Notes: generated by a model not told the origin, from the sequence alone. DNA of 64,000 nt from Streptomyces daqingensis (GCF_014645895.1 NZ_BMMP01000004.1:124001-188000), one strand, 5' to 3'. Shown: positions 19,587 to 30,300, counted from the stretch's first letter. A program made the numbers and translations.

Positions 19587-19695
19587 AAGAACAGCCGGAA
19601 GCGGGGTCACGCCTTGTCTCTCGAATCACACATACGAGTGAGTTCGCACGGAAATCTGACGCGTCACCCCCGGCGGTACCGGGACCGTTGAGCGC

Positions 19696-19989
19696 ATGAC
19701 CTCGATGACCTCGAAGGTGCTCAGCCTGCGGATGGACAGCGAGCTGTTCGACAGGCTGCACGACCACGCCGCCAAACGCGGCATGAGCGTCCAGGACTAC
19801 GTGGTCCGCACGCTCGTGCGCGACGACTTCGACGAGCGCTTCAAGGCGTCCCTGGAGAGGACGGAGCGCTTCTACGGCTCCGCAGGGCGTACGGAGGCCG
19901 CCGAGCCGGCCGTCACCGACCGCCGCGGGAGCACGGACCCGCCGGGCCTCAGCGCACGCCCAGGGCCTGCTCGATGGGGTCGAGCATGA
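19696..19989 (+). CDS. ribbon-helix-helix (CopG-like) DNA-binding protein
   Basis: The first 45 residues read SKVLSLRMDSELFDRLHDHAAKRGMSVQDYVVRTLVRDDF, a ribbon-helix-helix layout (beta strand then two helices). RHH proteins are small dimeric repressors, often antitoxins, but no toxin gene adjoins. Either ATG 19696 or 19705 could start it. The Pro/Gly-rich tail overlaps the last 41 bp of the convergent permease and may not be structured. Confidence 0.65.
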   Translation: MTSMTSKVLSLRMDSELFDRLHDHAAKRGMSVQDYVVRTLVRDDFDERFKASLERTERFYGSAGRTEAAEPAVTDRRGSTDPPGLSARPGPARWGRA

Positions 19990-21373
19990 AGTAGACGAGG
20001 AAGCAGAACCCGACGGCGTTCAGCAGCCACGGCACCTCCCGGAACCGCCCGGTCACGGCCTTCAGCAGGACGAAGGAGAGGATGCCGAGGCCGATGCCGT
20101 TGGTGATGCTGTAGGTGAAGGGCATCGACACCATGGTCAGGAACGCCGGCACGGCCACGGTGGGGTCGCCCCACTCGATCGACGCCACGTTCGAGGCCAT
20201 GATCATGAAACCGACGACGACGAGCGCGGGCGTCGCCGCCTGGGACGGAACGATGGTCGCGAGCGGGGTGAGGACGAGGGCGACCAGGAAGAGGCCGCCG
20301 GTCACGAGGTTGGCGAGCCCCGTGCGCGCGCCCTCTCCGACACCGGCGGTGGACTCGACGAAGCAGGTGTTCGCCGAACACGAGCCGAGGCCGCCGCCCG
20401 CGACGCCCACCCCGTCCACCATCAGGATGCGGCCCATGCCGGGCAGTTGGCCGTTCTCGTCGGTCAGCCGTGACTCTTCGCCGACGCCGATGATGGTGCC
20501 CATCGCGTCGAAGAAGCCCGACAGCAGCACGGTGAAGACGAACAGGCAGCCCGTCAGCACGCCTACCTCCCCGAAACCGCCGAAGAGGCTGACCTGCCCG
20601 ACCAGGCCGAAATCGGGGGTGCCGACGAGCGAGTCCGGCACCCTCGGCACGGCCAGCCCCCACGCCTCTCCGGGGATCTCCGCCAGGGCGTTGACGACGA
20701 TGGCGACGACGGTCATGGTCACGATGCCGATCAGGATCGCGCCCCGCACCTTCCGCACGACGAGCACGAACATCAGGGCCACGCCCAGCACGAAGACGAG
20801 GACCGGCCAGCCCTGCAGCTGACCGCCCTGCCCGAGCCCGAGCGGCACCGTCGTGTTCGCGGCGTCGGGGTTGCGGGTGACGAAACCGGAGTCGACGAGG
20901 CCGATCAGCGCGATGAAGAGGCCGATGCCGATGGCGATGGAGCGGCGCATGCCCGCCGGGATGGCGTCCATCACGCGCTGCCGCAGGCCCGAGGCGACGA
21001 GGAGCATCAGCACCAGGCCCGCCAGGACCACCATGCCCATGGCGTCGGGCCAGCTCATCTTCGGTGCGAGCTGCAGCGCCACGACGGCGTTGATGCCGAG
21101 TCCGGCGGCCAGCGCGATCGGGACGTTCCCGATGAGGCCCATCAGTACGGTCGTCAGCCCGGCGACGAGCGCCGTCGCCGTGACGAGCTGCGCGTTGTCG
21201 AGCTTGTGGCCGAACTTGTCCTCCGCCGACGCGAGGATGATCGGGTTCAGCACGATGATGTATGCCATCGCGAAGAAGGTGGCCAGACCACCCCGCACCT
21301 CCCGCCCTACGGTGGAACCCCGCCGGGAGATCTGGAAGAAGCGGTCTACGGGGGTGGCGTCCAGAGAGGACAT
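19949..21373 (-). CDS. NCS2 family nucleobase permease (AzgA-like)
   Basis: The 474-residue membrane protein has the AzgA-type pattern: GLATFFAMAYIIVLNP, a GLGINAVVALQLAP re-entrant motif, GFFDAMGTIIGVGEES and SANTCFVESTAGVGEGARTGL. Relatives import adenine, guanine or hypoxanthine with protons. About 12-14 helices are predicted. It is monocistronic; a DUF2530 gene is divergent from it. The upstream 240 bp contain no recognisable purine riboswitch. Confidence 0.92.
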   Translation of the reverse strand: MSSLDATPVDRFFQISRRGSTVGREVRGGLATFFAMAYIIVLNPIILASAEDKFGHKLDNAQLVTATALVAGLTTVLMGLIGNVPIALAAGLGINAVVALQLAPKMSWPDAMGMVVLAGLVLMLLVASGLRQRVMDAIPAGMRRSIAIGIGLFIALIGLVDSGFVTRNPDAANTTVPLGLGQGGQLQGWPVLVFVLGVALMFVLVVRKVRGAILIGIVTMTVVAIVVNALAEIPGEAWGLAVPRVPDSLVGTPDFGLVGQVSLFGGFGEVGVLTGCLFVFTVLLSGFFDAMGTIIGVGEESRLTDENGQLPGMGRILMVDGVGVAGGGLGSCSANTCFVESTAGVGEGARTGLANLVTGGLFLVALVLTPLATIVPSQAATPALVVVGFMIMASNVASIEWGDPTVAVPAFLTMVSMPFTYSITNGIGLGILSFVLLKAVTGRFREVPWLLNAVGFCFLVYFMLDPIEQALGVR

Positions 21374-21612
21374 GAGTGACCTCGGTTGTTGCGTGGGGCG
21401 ACGGACTGCGGCGCTGCAGGCCCGGAGGGGAAGCGAACCGGATCACACCGGAAAGCTAAACGGAATCCATCGATCCGATTTGCGGTCAGTATGAGCAAAC
21501 AGAGTCGCTGAACGCCATCTCCGCGCGTAGAGGCACTGCCTGCCACCGCTCTGCGGCGCCTGGTTAGGCTGTGCGGGACATTCGAGCCGACGAGCGCGAG
21601 GGAGCTGCGGCG

Positions 21613-21906
21613 ATGGGTCTCATGGACCGGTGGACCGACGGCGAGCGCGAAGCCCCCGAGCCCCTGGAGGGGCCCGTCACGGGCACCGTCCTCGTCGGCA
21701 CCGGACTGTGGCTCCTCCTCTTCCTCGGCCAGCTCCCCTTCTACGACTGGTACGCGCGCCACGGCCACGAGTGGTTCATCTGGACCTGCGCCGCCGGCGC
21801 CGGCCTCGGCCTGCTCGGCTGGTGGTACGTACGGGCTCGGGAGCGGAGCATCCGGCGCGAGCAGGAGCGGGAGAGCAGCGGCCCGCCGCAGCCGTCCGGA
21901 GACTGA
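21613..21906 (+). CDS. DUF2530 family membrane protein
   Basis: The 97-residue protein has two transmembrane helices (about 25-42 and 56-74) with EGPVTGTVLVGTGLWLLLFL and WFIWTCAAGAGLGLLGWWYVRARERS, a pattern I associate with DUF2530. A charged C-terminal tail follows. GGGAG lies 8 nt before ATG 21613. It is divergent from the NCS2 permease. Function unknown. Confidence 0.8.
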   Translation: MGLMDRWTDGEREAPEPLEGPVTGTVLVGTGLWLLLFLGQLPFYDWYARHGHEWFIWTCAAGAGLGLLGWWYVRARERSIRREQERESSGPPQPSGD

Positions 21907-21937
21907 GCGACCTGTGCCGGCCGGCGTTTCCCGGGAC

Positions 21938-21959
21938 GGTTGACCTCAACCGTCGTTGA
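21938..21959 (+). promoter_or_regulatory. orphan inverted-repeat operator, MerR-like
   Basis: GGTTGACCTCAACC is a perfect palindrome (6-bp arms) at 21938-21951, and TCAACCGTCGTTGA (5-bp arms) overlaps it at 21946-21959. TTGACCTCAACC followed by GTTGA resembles MerR-family operators lying in a promoter spacer. The sequence breaks straight into the middle of a monooxygenase gene remnant, so the promoter seems to have lost its original gene start. Confidence 0.45.
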
Positions 21960-22487
21960 ATCTACGAGGGCGAGGACGGCGAGACCCTGCTGCGCCGTTC
22001 GCCGTGGACGGACCACGACGCCTACGGCGACTACGCACGCGAGCACCGCCGAGCCCGCGTGAACGAGATCGACGCGGCCGTACCGGGCATCGAGCGCCTC
22101 GGACTCGGACGCTTCCAGCGCTGCCGGAGCACCGGATCCGCCGCGGACGCCCGCACGCCGGGCTGCGTCGCGATCGTCGACGTGGAGTTCGACGGGCCCG
22201 ACGCCGACCGCCAACGCGCCTGGTCTGACACGGTGTTCGAGGCCATGGAGGGAGACCCCGCACCGCATCCGGGTCTCATCCCGGCACACTTCCACGTCAG
22301 CGCGGACGGGACCCGCGTCCTCGACTACGCCGAGTGGGAGAGCGCCGGGGCACACGCGGACGCGGTCGGCGACGAGGGTGACTCCTCCGCACTGCCTCCG
22401 CGGTAGCGGCGGGTCCAGGACTACCCCGGCCTCAGCAGGCCCCCGATCGACCGCTTCCACCTCGCGTTCGGCCTCGTCGCCCGCTGA
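21960..22487 (+). pseudogene. antibiotic biosynthesis monooxygenase-domain gene, 5'-truncated with an in-frame TAG
   Basis: One frame reads IYEGEDGETLLRRSPWTDHDAYGDYAREH, then a second ABM-like half (PGCVAIVDVEFDGPD, PHPGLIPAHFHVSADGTRVLDYAEWESA), then TAG at 22404-22406, and continues in the same frame as RRVQDYPGLSRPPIDRFHLAFGLVAR before TGA. Full-length relatives that I recall have a Trp before the RRV, so TGG to TAG is the likely change. The N-terminal half with a start codon is missing. Both lesions point to a decayed gene. A shorter product from internal GTG 22059 cannot be excluded. Confidence 0.75.
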
Positions 22488-22618
22488 GCCGGCCCGCCCT
22501 TCACCTCGGTTCCGGTCACCGGAAGTGGCTGAGTATGATCCCTTCATCGGGCATATGCCCATACATCCGCTGGGACAGAGGTGCACCACCGGGCACCCTG
22601 AGTGGAATCGGGGCAAGC

Positions 22619-22945
22619 ATGGGCGACGCCGGGAGTCCGCATGCCGAGCTGGAGCAGCTGCGCCGCGCGATGGAGACGCGCTCGGTGATCGACCAGGCGC
22701 ACGGCGTCCTGATGGCCACTTACCGCTGCACACCGCCCGCCGCGTGGAAGCTCCTGGTCACCGTCTCGCAGCACGCGAACGTCAAGCTGCACAAGGTGGC
22801 CGCAGCTCTGGTGATGAGCACTCAGGGTGAGCCCCTGCCGGAGCCGCTGAGTTCCGCGTTGCGCGGCGCGCTGCGGAGCGCCGCTCCGCCGCCCCCGAAG
22901 GCGCCTTCCCGGCGTGACGCGCTTCCTCGGGACGCCGCCCCGTAG
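22619..22945 (+). CDS. ANTAR-domain protein
   Basis: The 108-residue protein is mostly an ANTAR domain (about 9-65: ELEQLRRAMETRSVIDQAHGVLMATYRCTPPAAWKLL...HKVAAALV), which binds paired-hairpin RNA and acts in antitermination. No receiver or GAF sensor domain is attached, so it probably relies on a partner for input. The tail is Pro/Ala-rich. ATG 22619 is preferred; an in-frame ATG at 22535 would add 28 residues with no domain. Confidence 0.8.
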   Translation: MGDAGSPHAELEQLRRAMETRSVIDQAHGVLMATYRCTPPAAWKLLVTVSQHANVKLHKVAAALVMSTQGEPLPEPLSSALRGALRSAAPPPPKAPSRRDALPRDAAP

Positions 22946-23024
22946 GCTCGCGCGGCCCGCTCACCACCGTCAACGCGCCCGGCGAAACGGGACAAGCATC
23001 ATGAAGCGCCCGTAACGTCATGGC

Positions 23025-25547
23025 ATGACACAGCGGGAAGAGGGGCGGTCCGCGCCCGCGCAGGCGCGTGGACTCAGTACCGCGGAGGTGGAGGAACGGA
23101 TCTCGCGCGGCGAGGTCAACGACGTTCCGGTGCGCAGCAGCCGCTCCGCGGCGAGCATCGTCAGAGCCAACGTCCTCACCCGCTTCAACGCCATCATCGG
23201 CGTGCTGTTCCTGCTCATCCTCGTCGTCGGCCCCGTCCAGGACAGCCTGTTCGGCTTCGTGATCCTGGCCAACACGCTCATCGGCATCGTCCAGGAGCTC
23301 CGGGCCAAGAGGACGCTGGACTCGCTCGCCGTCATCGGGGAGGCCCGGCCCAAGGTCAGACGGGACGGGGAGACGCGCGACCTGCACACCCACGAGATCG
23401 TGCTCGGCGACCTCATCGAACTCGGGCCCGGCGACAAGTGCGTCGTGGACGGTGAGGTCGCCGAGTCCGACGCCCTGGAGATCGACGAGTCCCTGCTCAC
23501 GGGCGAGGCCGACCCCGTCCTCAAGCGCCCCGGCGACCGGGTCATGTCCGGCAGCTTCGTCGTCGCCGGCAGCGGCGCCTTCACCGCGACGCGGGTCGGG
23601 CGCGACGCCTACGCCGCGCAGCTCGCGGAGGAGGCGTCACGCTTCACGCTCGTCCACTCCGAGCTGCGGAGCGGCATCAACGACCTGCTGAAGTACATCA
23701 CTTGGATGATCGTTCCGACGGGGATCGGACTGGTGCTGAGCCAGCTCCTGGTCCGCCACCACGACATCGAAGACGCCATCCGCCGCATGGTCGGAGGCAT
23801 CGCCCCGATGGTGCCGGAAGGGCTCGTGCTGCTGACCTCGATCGCGTTCGCCATCGGCGTCGTCCGGCTGGGGCGGCGGCAGTGCCTCGTCCAGGAGCTT
23901 CCGGCCATCGAGGGCCTCGCCAGGGTGGACGTCGTCTGCCTCGACAAGACGGGCACGCTGACGGAGGGAGGCATGGACGTCACCGGCGTGCGGGCCCTCC
24001 AGGACGGCAAGGCCGGCGGGTCGTCCGGCACCGCGTATCTGCAGCGCGTGCTGGCCGCACTGGGTTCGGCCGATCCGCGTCCGAACGCCAGCATGCGCGC
24101 CATCGTCGACGCGTACTCCCCGGACGGGTCCGGCCCCACGGGCTCTCCCGACGGTTCCGGTTCCCCGGACGGCGGCTCCGCGAATTGGCGTACGGAACAG
24201 TCCCTGCCGTTCTCCTCCGCGCGCAAGTACAGCGGCGCGACCTTCGTCGAGCCGGACGGCACCCGCCGGAGCTGGCTGCTGGGCGCGCCCGACGTCCTCC
24301 TCCCGCCGGACCATCCCGTCCTCGAGGAGGTCGACCGGCTCAGCCGCGAGGGGCTTCGCGTGCTGCTGCTCGCCTCCGCGGACGGCATCCCGGACCGGGA
24401 GCGGAGCGCCGGCGACGAGGCCGTCCGGCGGACCGAGCCGGCCGCGCTGGTGACGCTCGAGCAGCGGCTGCGGCCCGAAGCGGCGGACACGCTGCGCTAC
24501 TTCGCGGACCAGGACGTGACCGCGAAGGTCCTTTCGGGCGACAACGCCGTCTCGGTCGGAGCGGTGGCCGCCAAGCTGCGGCTGCCCGGCGCACAGCACC
24601 CCGTGGACTCCCGCCGGCTGCCGGACGACGCCGAGGGCATGGTGCGCGAGCTGGAGAAGGGCACGGTCTTCGGGCGGGTGTCGCCCCGTCAGAAGCAGGA
24701 CATGGTGGCCGCCCTCCAGGCCCACGGCCACCACGTGGCGATGACCGGCGACGGAGTCAACGACGTCCTGGCGCTGAAGGACGCGGACATCGGGGTCGCC
24801 ATGGGCACGGGCTCGGAGGCGACGCGGGCCGTCGCCCAGATCGTGCTGCTCGACAACAGCTTCGCGACGCTCCCGTCCGTCGTCGCCGAGGGCAGGCGCG
24901 TCATCGGCAACATCGAGCGGGTCGCGTACCTGTTCCTGACGAAGACCGTCTACTCGGTGCTGCTGGCGGCGCTGGTGATCCTGTGGCAGGTCCCGTACCC
25001 CTTCCTGCCGCGCCATCTGACCCTGCTCTCGTCGCTGACGATCGGCATCCCCGCCTTCTTCCTCGCCCTCGCTCCCAACCGCGAGCGGGCGCGGCCGCAC
25101 TTCGTACGCCGGGTCATGCGGTACTCGGTACCGGCCGGGCTGATCGCGGGAACGGCCACGTTCGCGACATATCTGCTGGCCCGTCACCACTACACGGGCA
25201 AGGGCTCGCTCGCCGCCGAGACGAGCGTGGCGACGCTGACGCTCTTCCTGATCGCCATGTGGGTGCTGGCGATCGTGGCCCGGCCCTACTCGTGGTGGCG
25301 TGTCCTGCTGGTGCTGACGATGGGGCTGTGCTTCCTGGCCGTACTGGCGACGCCGTGGCTGCAGCACTTCTTCGCGCTGAAGCTCGTCGGGACGGCCATG
25401 CCCTGGACGGGAGTCGCTGTCGCCGCAGCGGCAGCCGTGGCCCTGGAGGCGGTCTGGCGGTGGGTGAGGCACCCGCGGCACCACGAACGCGACAACGCGG
25501 CGGCGAAGGCCCTGCGCAGGCGCCTCGACCGGAACCGGCCGCGCTGA
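23025..25547 (+). CDS. ctpE: P-type cation ATPase, CtpE-like (probable Ca2+ transport)
   Basis: The 840-residue pump has an actuator loop with TGEA (about 159-162, in place of the common TGES), MVPEGLVLLTS in the ion-binding helix (about 262-272), the phosphorylated Asp in CLDKTGTLT (D307) and TGDGVND (about 574). The APMVPEGLVLLTSIAFAIGVVRL segment closely resembles mycobacterial CtpE, described as a Ca2+ importer. Ion specificity here is inferred from that likeness. A low-complexity Ser/Gly/Pro insert sits near residue 365. It appears monocistronic. Confidence 0.9.
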   Translation: MTQREEGRSAPAQARGLSTAEVEERISRGEVNDVPVRSSRSAASIVRANVLTRFNAIIGVLFLLILVVGPVQDSLFGFVILANTLIGIVQELRAKRTLDSLAVIGEARPKVRRDGETRDLHTHEIVLGDLIELGPGDKCVVDGEVAESDALEIDESLLTGEADPVLKRPGDRVMSGSFVVAGSGAFTATRVGRDAYAAQLAEEASRFTLVHSELRSGINDLLKYITWMIVPTGIGLVLSQLLVRHHDIEDAIRRMVGGIAPMVPEGLVLLTSIAFAIGVVRLGRRQCLVQELPAIEGLARVDVVCLDKTGTLTEGGMDVTGVRALQDGKAGGSSGTAYLQRVLAALGSADPRPNASMRAIVDAYSPDGSGPTGSPDGSGSPDGGSANWRTEQSLPFSSARKYSGATFVEPDGTRRSWLLGAPDVLLPPDHPVLEEVDRLSREGLRVLLLASADGIPDRERSAGDEAVRRTEPAALVTLEQRLRPEAADTLRYFADQDVTAKVLSGDNAVSVGAVAAKLRLPGAQHPVDSRRLPDDAEGMVRELEKGTVFGRVSPRQKQDMVAALQAHGHHVAMTGDGVNDVLALKDADIGVAMGTGSEATRAVAQIVLLDNSFATLPSVVAEGRRVIGNIERVAYLFLTKTVYSVLLAALVILWQVPYPFLPRHLTLLSSLTIGIPAFFLALAPNRERARPHFVRRVMRYSVPAGLIAGTATFATYLLARHHYTGKGSLAAETSVATLTLFLIAMWVLAIVARPYSWWRVLLVLTMGLCFLAVLATPWLQHFFALKLVGTAMPWTGVAVAAAAAVALEAVWRWVRHPRHHERDNAAAKALRRRLDRNRPR

Positions 25548-25626
25548 GCCGGGGCCACTCGGCCGGTACGGCTGACGCCGCCCGCAGGCGGCACGAACCG
25601 GCCGGAAACACGGGCAGACCCGCACG

Positions 25627-26559
25627 CTAGAACGCGTGCCAGCGCACCGCCGCGTCGCCCTCTCTGAGGGACGCCACCCGGCGGCCGAACTCCCGTCGCG
25701 CGGCGGGATTTCCGGGGGCGTGCTGCGCCACCCACGCGCAACTGGCCGTCTCCCGCGCGCCCTTGAGGACCGTGCAGCCCGGCCATTCGCGGACGTCCCA
25801 GCCGTAGCCGCGTACGAACTCCTCGTACTCCCGTACCGGCAGTCCGTACCGGTCGAGGCTGAGGACGAGGACGGTCAGGTCGTGCTCGCGCATGTCGTCG
25901 CAGAACGTCTCCAGGTCCAGCAGCAGCGGTCCGCCCGGGCCGACGTGGACGTTGCGGGGCAGGGCGTCGCCGTGGGCGGGACCCGGCGGGACCACGGGCG
26001 TGAGGCGGGCGACGGCGGCCTCGTACTCGTCGCGCCTCGTCCGCAGCCAGGCCGCGTCCTCGGCCGGGACCGCCCCGCCCGCCAGCCGGAGCCACCGCTC
26101 CACGCCGGAGAGCAGCCCCCGGCGCGGCAGGGGGAAAGGCGGGGCGGGCAGGGCGTGCACGAGGCGCAGCAGCTCGGCCAGGTCCGCGGGCGTGGCCGCT
26201 CGTACGGGGTCGGGCAGGCGCCGCCAGTAGGTGAGGGGGTGTCCGTCGACGACGGCGACGCCGGGGAGGGCCGCCCGTACGGCAGGCACTCCTCGTTCCT
26301 CCAGCCAGGCCGCGACGCGCAGTTCGCGTGCCGCCCGCTCGCGCTGCCACGGGCCCCGGCCGACGCGCACGACGGCGGGCTCCCCGGTCTCCCGAGCCGC
26401 CCGCAGAGCGAAGACGGCGTTCTCCCCGAGCGCGAGGAGCTCCGCCTCGCCGGTTCCGGCCCGCTCGCCCGCCGCCGCGAGCAGCGCGCGGGCCCGTCCC
26501 TCGGTGAAGGGCGGGCCCGGCTCCCCTTCCGCTTCCGCCGGCGGCTCCTCGGTACCCAT
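25627..26559 (-). CDS. aminoglycoside phosphotransferase-fold kinase
   Basis: The 310-residue protein has APH/choline-kinase features: catalytic HGDALPRNV (HxD...N) and metal-binding LLLDLETFCDDMREHDL (DLE in place of DFE). The N-lobe includes ALGENAVFALRAA and AVVRVGRG. Such enzymes phosphorylate small molecules; many Streptomyces paralogues have no known substrate, so resistance should not be assumed. It is in the same direction as, but 84 bp downstream of, the RibD-C type reductase gene. Confidence 0.8.
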   Translation of the reverse strand: MGTEEPPAEAEGEPGPPFTEGRARALLAAAGERAGTGEAELLALGENAVFALRAARETGEPAVVRVGRGPWQRERAARELRVAAWLEERGVPAVRAALPGVAVVDGHPLTYWRRLPDPVRAATPADLAELLRLVHALPAPPFPLPRRGLLSGVERWLRLAGGAVPAEDAAWLRTRRDEYEAAVARLTPVVPPGPAHGDALPRNVHVGPGGPLLLDLETFCDDMREHDLTVLVLSLDRYGLPVREYEEFVRGYGWDVREWPGCTVLKGARETASCAWVAQHAPGNPAARREFGRRVASLREGDAAVRWHAF

Positions 26560-26643
26560 GCGCCCGACAGTAACCGCGGCGGCGCACGGACGGCCTCGCC
26601 GGGCCGCGGGACGCCGGGCAGGCGTCTCCCGGAGCCGGCCGGC

Positions 26644-27261
26644 TCAGTCCCGCTCGAAGGTCCCGTACTCCGGGCGGCCCGACCACCTGTAAGTGTGGAT
26701 GACGATCCCGGTCTCCGTGGTGCGGCTGCCGGTGAGTTCCAGGGCGGTGGGGAGCGCGCCCTCCGCGAACAGGCGCCTGCCCTTGCCGAGTACGACCGGG
26801 AAGGTCAGCAGCCGGATCTCGTCGACGAGGTCGTGGTCCATCAGGGACCGTGCGAGCTGCCCGCTGCCGTGGATCTGCAGCTCCCCCGCCGTCTGCTTCT
26901 TCAGCGCGGCGACCTGCCGCGGCACGTCCTCGCTGAGCACGGTCGTGTTGTGCCACTCCGCGTCGGTGAGGGTCGTCGAGGCGACGTACTTGGGCTGGTT
27001 GTTGAGGCTGGTGGCGATGGGGTCGTCGGGGTCCGTCACGCTCGGCCAGTGCCCGGCGAAGATCTCGTACGTGCGGCGCCCGAGGACGAACGCCTCCGCG
27101 GCGGCGATCGTCTCACTCATGAAAGAGCCCATCTGCGCGTCGGCGTACGGCACGAGCCAGCCGCCCTGGTCGAATCCGCCGCTGGTGTCCTCGTTGGGCC
27201 CGCCGGGCGCCTGCATGACCCCGTCCAATGACAGGAAGGTCGTGAGGGAGAGTGAAGTCAT
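26644..27261 (-). CDS. dihydrofolate reductase / RibD C-terminal domain protein
   Basis: The 205-residue protein fits the stand-alone RibD_C family: [25 protein letters not shown] start, [51 protein letters not shown], and [18 protein letters not shown]. It probably binds NADPH; the reductase substrate is unknown. ATG 27261 is clear. It lies between the kinase-like gene and the sacsin-like gene, all leftward, but spacing suggests separate units. Confidence 0.88.
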   Translation of the reverse strand: MTSLSLTTFLSLDGVMQAPGGPNEDTSGGFDQGGWLVPYADAQMGSFMSETIAAAEAFVLGRRTYEIFAGHWPSVTDPDDPIATSLNNQPKYVASTTLTDAEWHNTTVLSEDVPRQVAALKKQTAGELQIHGSGQLARSLMDHDLVDEIRLLTFPVVLGKGRRLFAEGALPTALELTGSRTTETGIVIHTYRWSGRPEYGTFERD

Positions 27262-27346
27262 GCCCGGAATGACCGGCGGGCGGTCCGGAACTCATCGCTG
27301 CCGGGCGTCCGCCCGGACAGGCTCCGGGCCCTCCCCAGCAGGCGGC

Positions 27347-30300
27347 TCAGCCGAACCAGCGGGCGCGCTCCAGTTCGGCCACGCGCCCCGGGTCCTCCAG
27401 CAGGGCGGCCACCTCGAAACGGCGCGCCCAGTGGCCGGCGGACCAGGCCAGCCCGGCGGCCACACCTTCCAGCGTCGCCGCGTGGAGCACGCCGTCGGGT
27501 GTCAGGCGCCAGTCCACGTCGACGCCGTCGACCACGAGTTCGTCGTGCTCGCGGTACGTCAGCGGGGCGTCCGGCAGCAGGATGCGCACGGCGTCGGGCA
27601 CCGCGCGTTCCGTGCCCTCCCCGGAGGCCGCCTCGTCGACGGCACCGGGGACGGCCTCGCCGAGACGGCGCACCTCCAGTACCGCGGCGAGCCCCTCGGC
27701 TCCGGCGGGCGGTACGGGAAGCAGCATCCGGCCCCCGGCGAGCGGGACCAGGTCGGGGGCGTCGGCGATGAGCGCGTCCTGCCTCGGCACGACCTCGACG
27801 TCGCCGGTGGCCGCCGCCACGGCGCGCAGCTCGTCCGGGAGGGTCACCTCGTCCGGGTCGAGCCCGGCCAGCAGTCCGTACAGGCCATGAAGCTGGGCAT
27901 GGCCGACCTCCACGTCCGGTTCGGCGAGCCGCCCGAGGAGTTCCGCCGCGCCGCCCGGTTCCTCCAGCAGCGCCTCCGCGGACGTGCGGATGCCGAGTGC
28001 GCGCAGCACCTGAGCGTCGGAGAAGCCGGAGGCGTCCGCCTCCTCGTAGAGCCCGTCCAGCAGCGGGTCGCCGCCCGCCGCGCGCAGCCCGGCGGGACGC
28101 CGGCCGTCCAGCACCGGGTGCCCGCGCAGCCACCACGCCGTGTACGGGCGCACGGTCTCGGTGACGCCGTCGGGCAGCAGGACGCGCACGGGTGCGGTGA
28201 GCGCGTCGCGCAGCGGAGGCTCGGCGAGCATGGCCAGCGCCGCGGGCCAGCAGTCGTCGTCGACGAGGTCCAGGTCGCGTACGGCCACGAGTTCGGACGC
28301 CACGGGCGGGACCGCCGCCCCGCTCTCGGGGAGCTGGTCCAGGACGTCCTCGCACCAGACGTCGACCGCGTCGAGCAGCCCCACGTCGTCGGGTTCCGCG
28401 AAGTCGCCCTCGCGGGGCTCCATCTCGTCGGGGTCGAGCACCACGTCGGTGGCCCGCACCAGCGCGAACGCGGCCTGCACGCCGACGGCGGTCAGCGGCT
28501 GCTCACCCCAGCGCTCGCACAACTCCGCGTCGCACGCGGGGAGTTCACCTTCGCGGATGACGCTCTCGAAAGGGCTCCCGGGGTAGACGAGTTCGCTCGC
28601 GGGCGCGATTTCGCCGTCCTCGTCGGGGAGCGCCAGCGCGCCCAGCCACGGCTCGTCGCCGGGCGCGAGGCCCGCGTCCCGTACGAGTCCGAGCACGGCC
28701 TCCGCGAGCTCCTCGGCGTCCAGGGGGCCCTGGCCGTCCTCGCCGAGTCCGCCGTCCCAGGCGTCCTCGTCGTCGAGCGACGCGGCGACGGCCGCGCGTA
28801 CCTGCGGCGTCGTCAGCACGGCCCGGGGTGTGGCCCCCGTCGCGCCGAGCTTCTCCAGCAGGGGGTGGGCGGCGTCGGGGTGCGCCACCTTCAGCCCCAG
28901 GCGGGCGAGTTGCCGTGCGCGGTCCTGCTCCAGGGCGGAGTCCGGCAGGGGCAGCAGCACCTGGCGCGGGCCGACGGCCGTACGCGGCCCCGTCCGGCCC
29001 TGTCCGCCCGCACCGCCGGCCAGCGGTACGGGCAGCCCCGTGAGGCGGTCGGGGTCGACCCCGGCCAGCGAGTCGTACAGGCGCCACCACCAGTCCGGCG
29101 ACCGCTCGACGCCCGCGAGGCGGTCGATGACCTCGCCGAGCGGCACCCGCGCCACGTCCAGCGCCCGCAGCTCCGTACGCCGCTCCAGCCCCGCCGGCAG
29201 CAGACCGGGGAACAGCTCCGCGAGGACGCCGACCGTACGGGCGCCCGCGCCCTCGGCGATCTCGGCCTCGCGGGGCCGCAGCACCACGGGCGCGCCGTCC
29301 TCGCCGGTCGCGGCGCCGGCGAGGAAGGGGACCTCCGGGAGCCGGTCGAGCAGCAGCCGGCGCAGCTCGCCGTCGAGTTCGCCCTTCCCCAGCGGTCCGG
29401 GCACGAGGTCGACGAGGCCGGGCGAGACGGGCCGCCAGTCGCGCAGCAGCCGCACGTACACGTCGGCGGCGCGCTCCAGCAGGAAGTCCGTCAGCGGGCC
29501 CCGCGCGACGTGCCGCCGCGTCGGGTCCAGCGGGAAGCCCGCGATGAGCAGCGCGGGCAGCCCCAGGGGTTCGTCGGTCGGCGTCGGCGCGTGCACGTGC
29601 GCCGCGGTCGGCGGCCGCACCGGGTGCCCGTCCTTCTCGGGGACGGCCCACGTCACCGACCATCCGGGACGCAGGCGCTCCTCGACGGGACGGTCCGCGA
29701 GCAGCTCCGGGGCGGCGGTCCCGCTCGCTCGTGCCACGCGCCAGCGCCGGACGGTGCGCGTTCCGTCGCCCTCCTCGCAGCGGATCTCCACGATTCCGGA
29801 GCCGCCGGACTCCGGTGCCCCCGCGACGTCCGGAAGGTCACCCGTTCCCGGGTCCGCGCCCTCCGTGCCGGTGCCGAGGTCGTGGCGGGTGAAGGTCCGG
29901 GCGCCCTGACCGGGCAGCTCGACCACGACCTCCCCGAGGCCCGGCAGCGTCAGCAGCAACGCGTCGTCCACGGCGTCGAGCAGACGCTCCGCCAGCTCCT
30001 CCGCGGCGGTGTCCCGTACGGGCAGCACGACGGCCGTCTCGTAGCCCTCCGGTGCCGTGCCCTCGGCGGGCAGCGGCAGCCGCAGCAGCGGGACGTGACC
30101 GTCCCGGCGGCGCAACTCCTCGCCCAGCGCGGGTACTTCGGCCGCCGCTTCGAGCACGGCCTCCCGCGCCTCCGCGAGCGACCACCGCACACCGCCGGTG
30201 CGTCCGAGGACCGCGGGCTCGTCCGAGACGGCGAGGACCGCGGAGAAGCCGACACCGAACCGGCCGACAGCTTCCCCGTCCCGCTCCTCGCGCTTGGCCG

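Noticed and set aside
21374..21612. Purine riboswitch before the NCS2 permease
   Set aside because: No three-way-junction core or conserved loop sequences were found on the permease strand.
24121..24186. Possible frameshift or repeat inside the CtpE-like ATPase (Pro/Asp/Gly/Ser codons)
   Set aside because: The frame remains open and HAD motifs continue after it; it is an in-frame low-complexity loop.
25627..26559. Aminoglycoside resistance gene
   Set aside because: The kinase fold is clear, but closeness to true resistance enzymes cannot be shown from sequence; many such genes act on other substrates.
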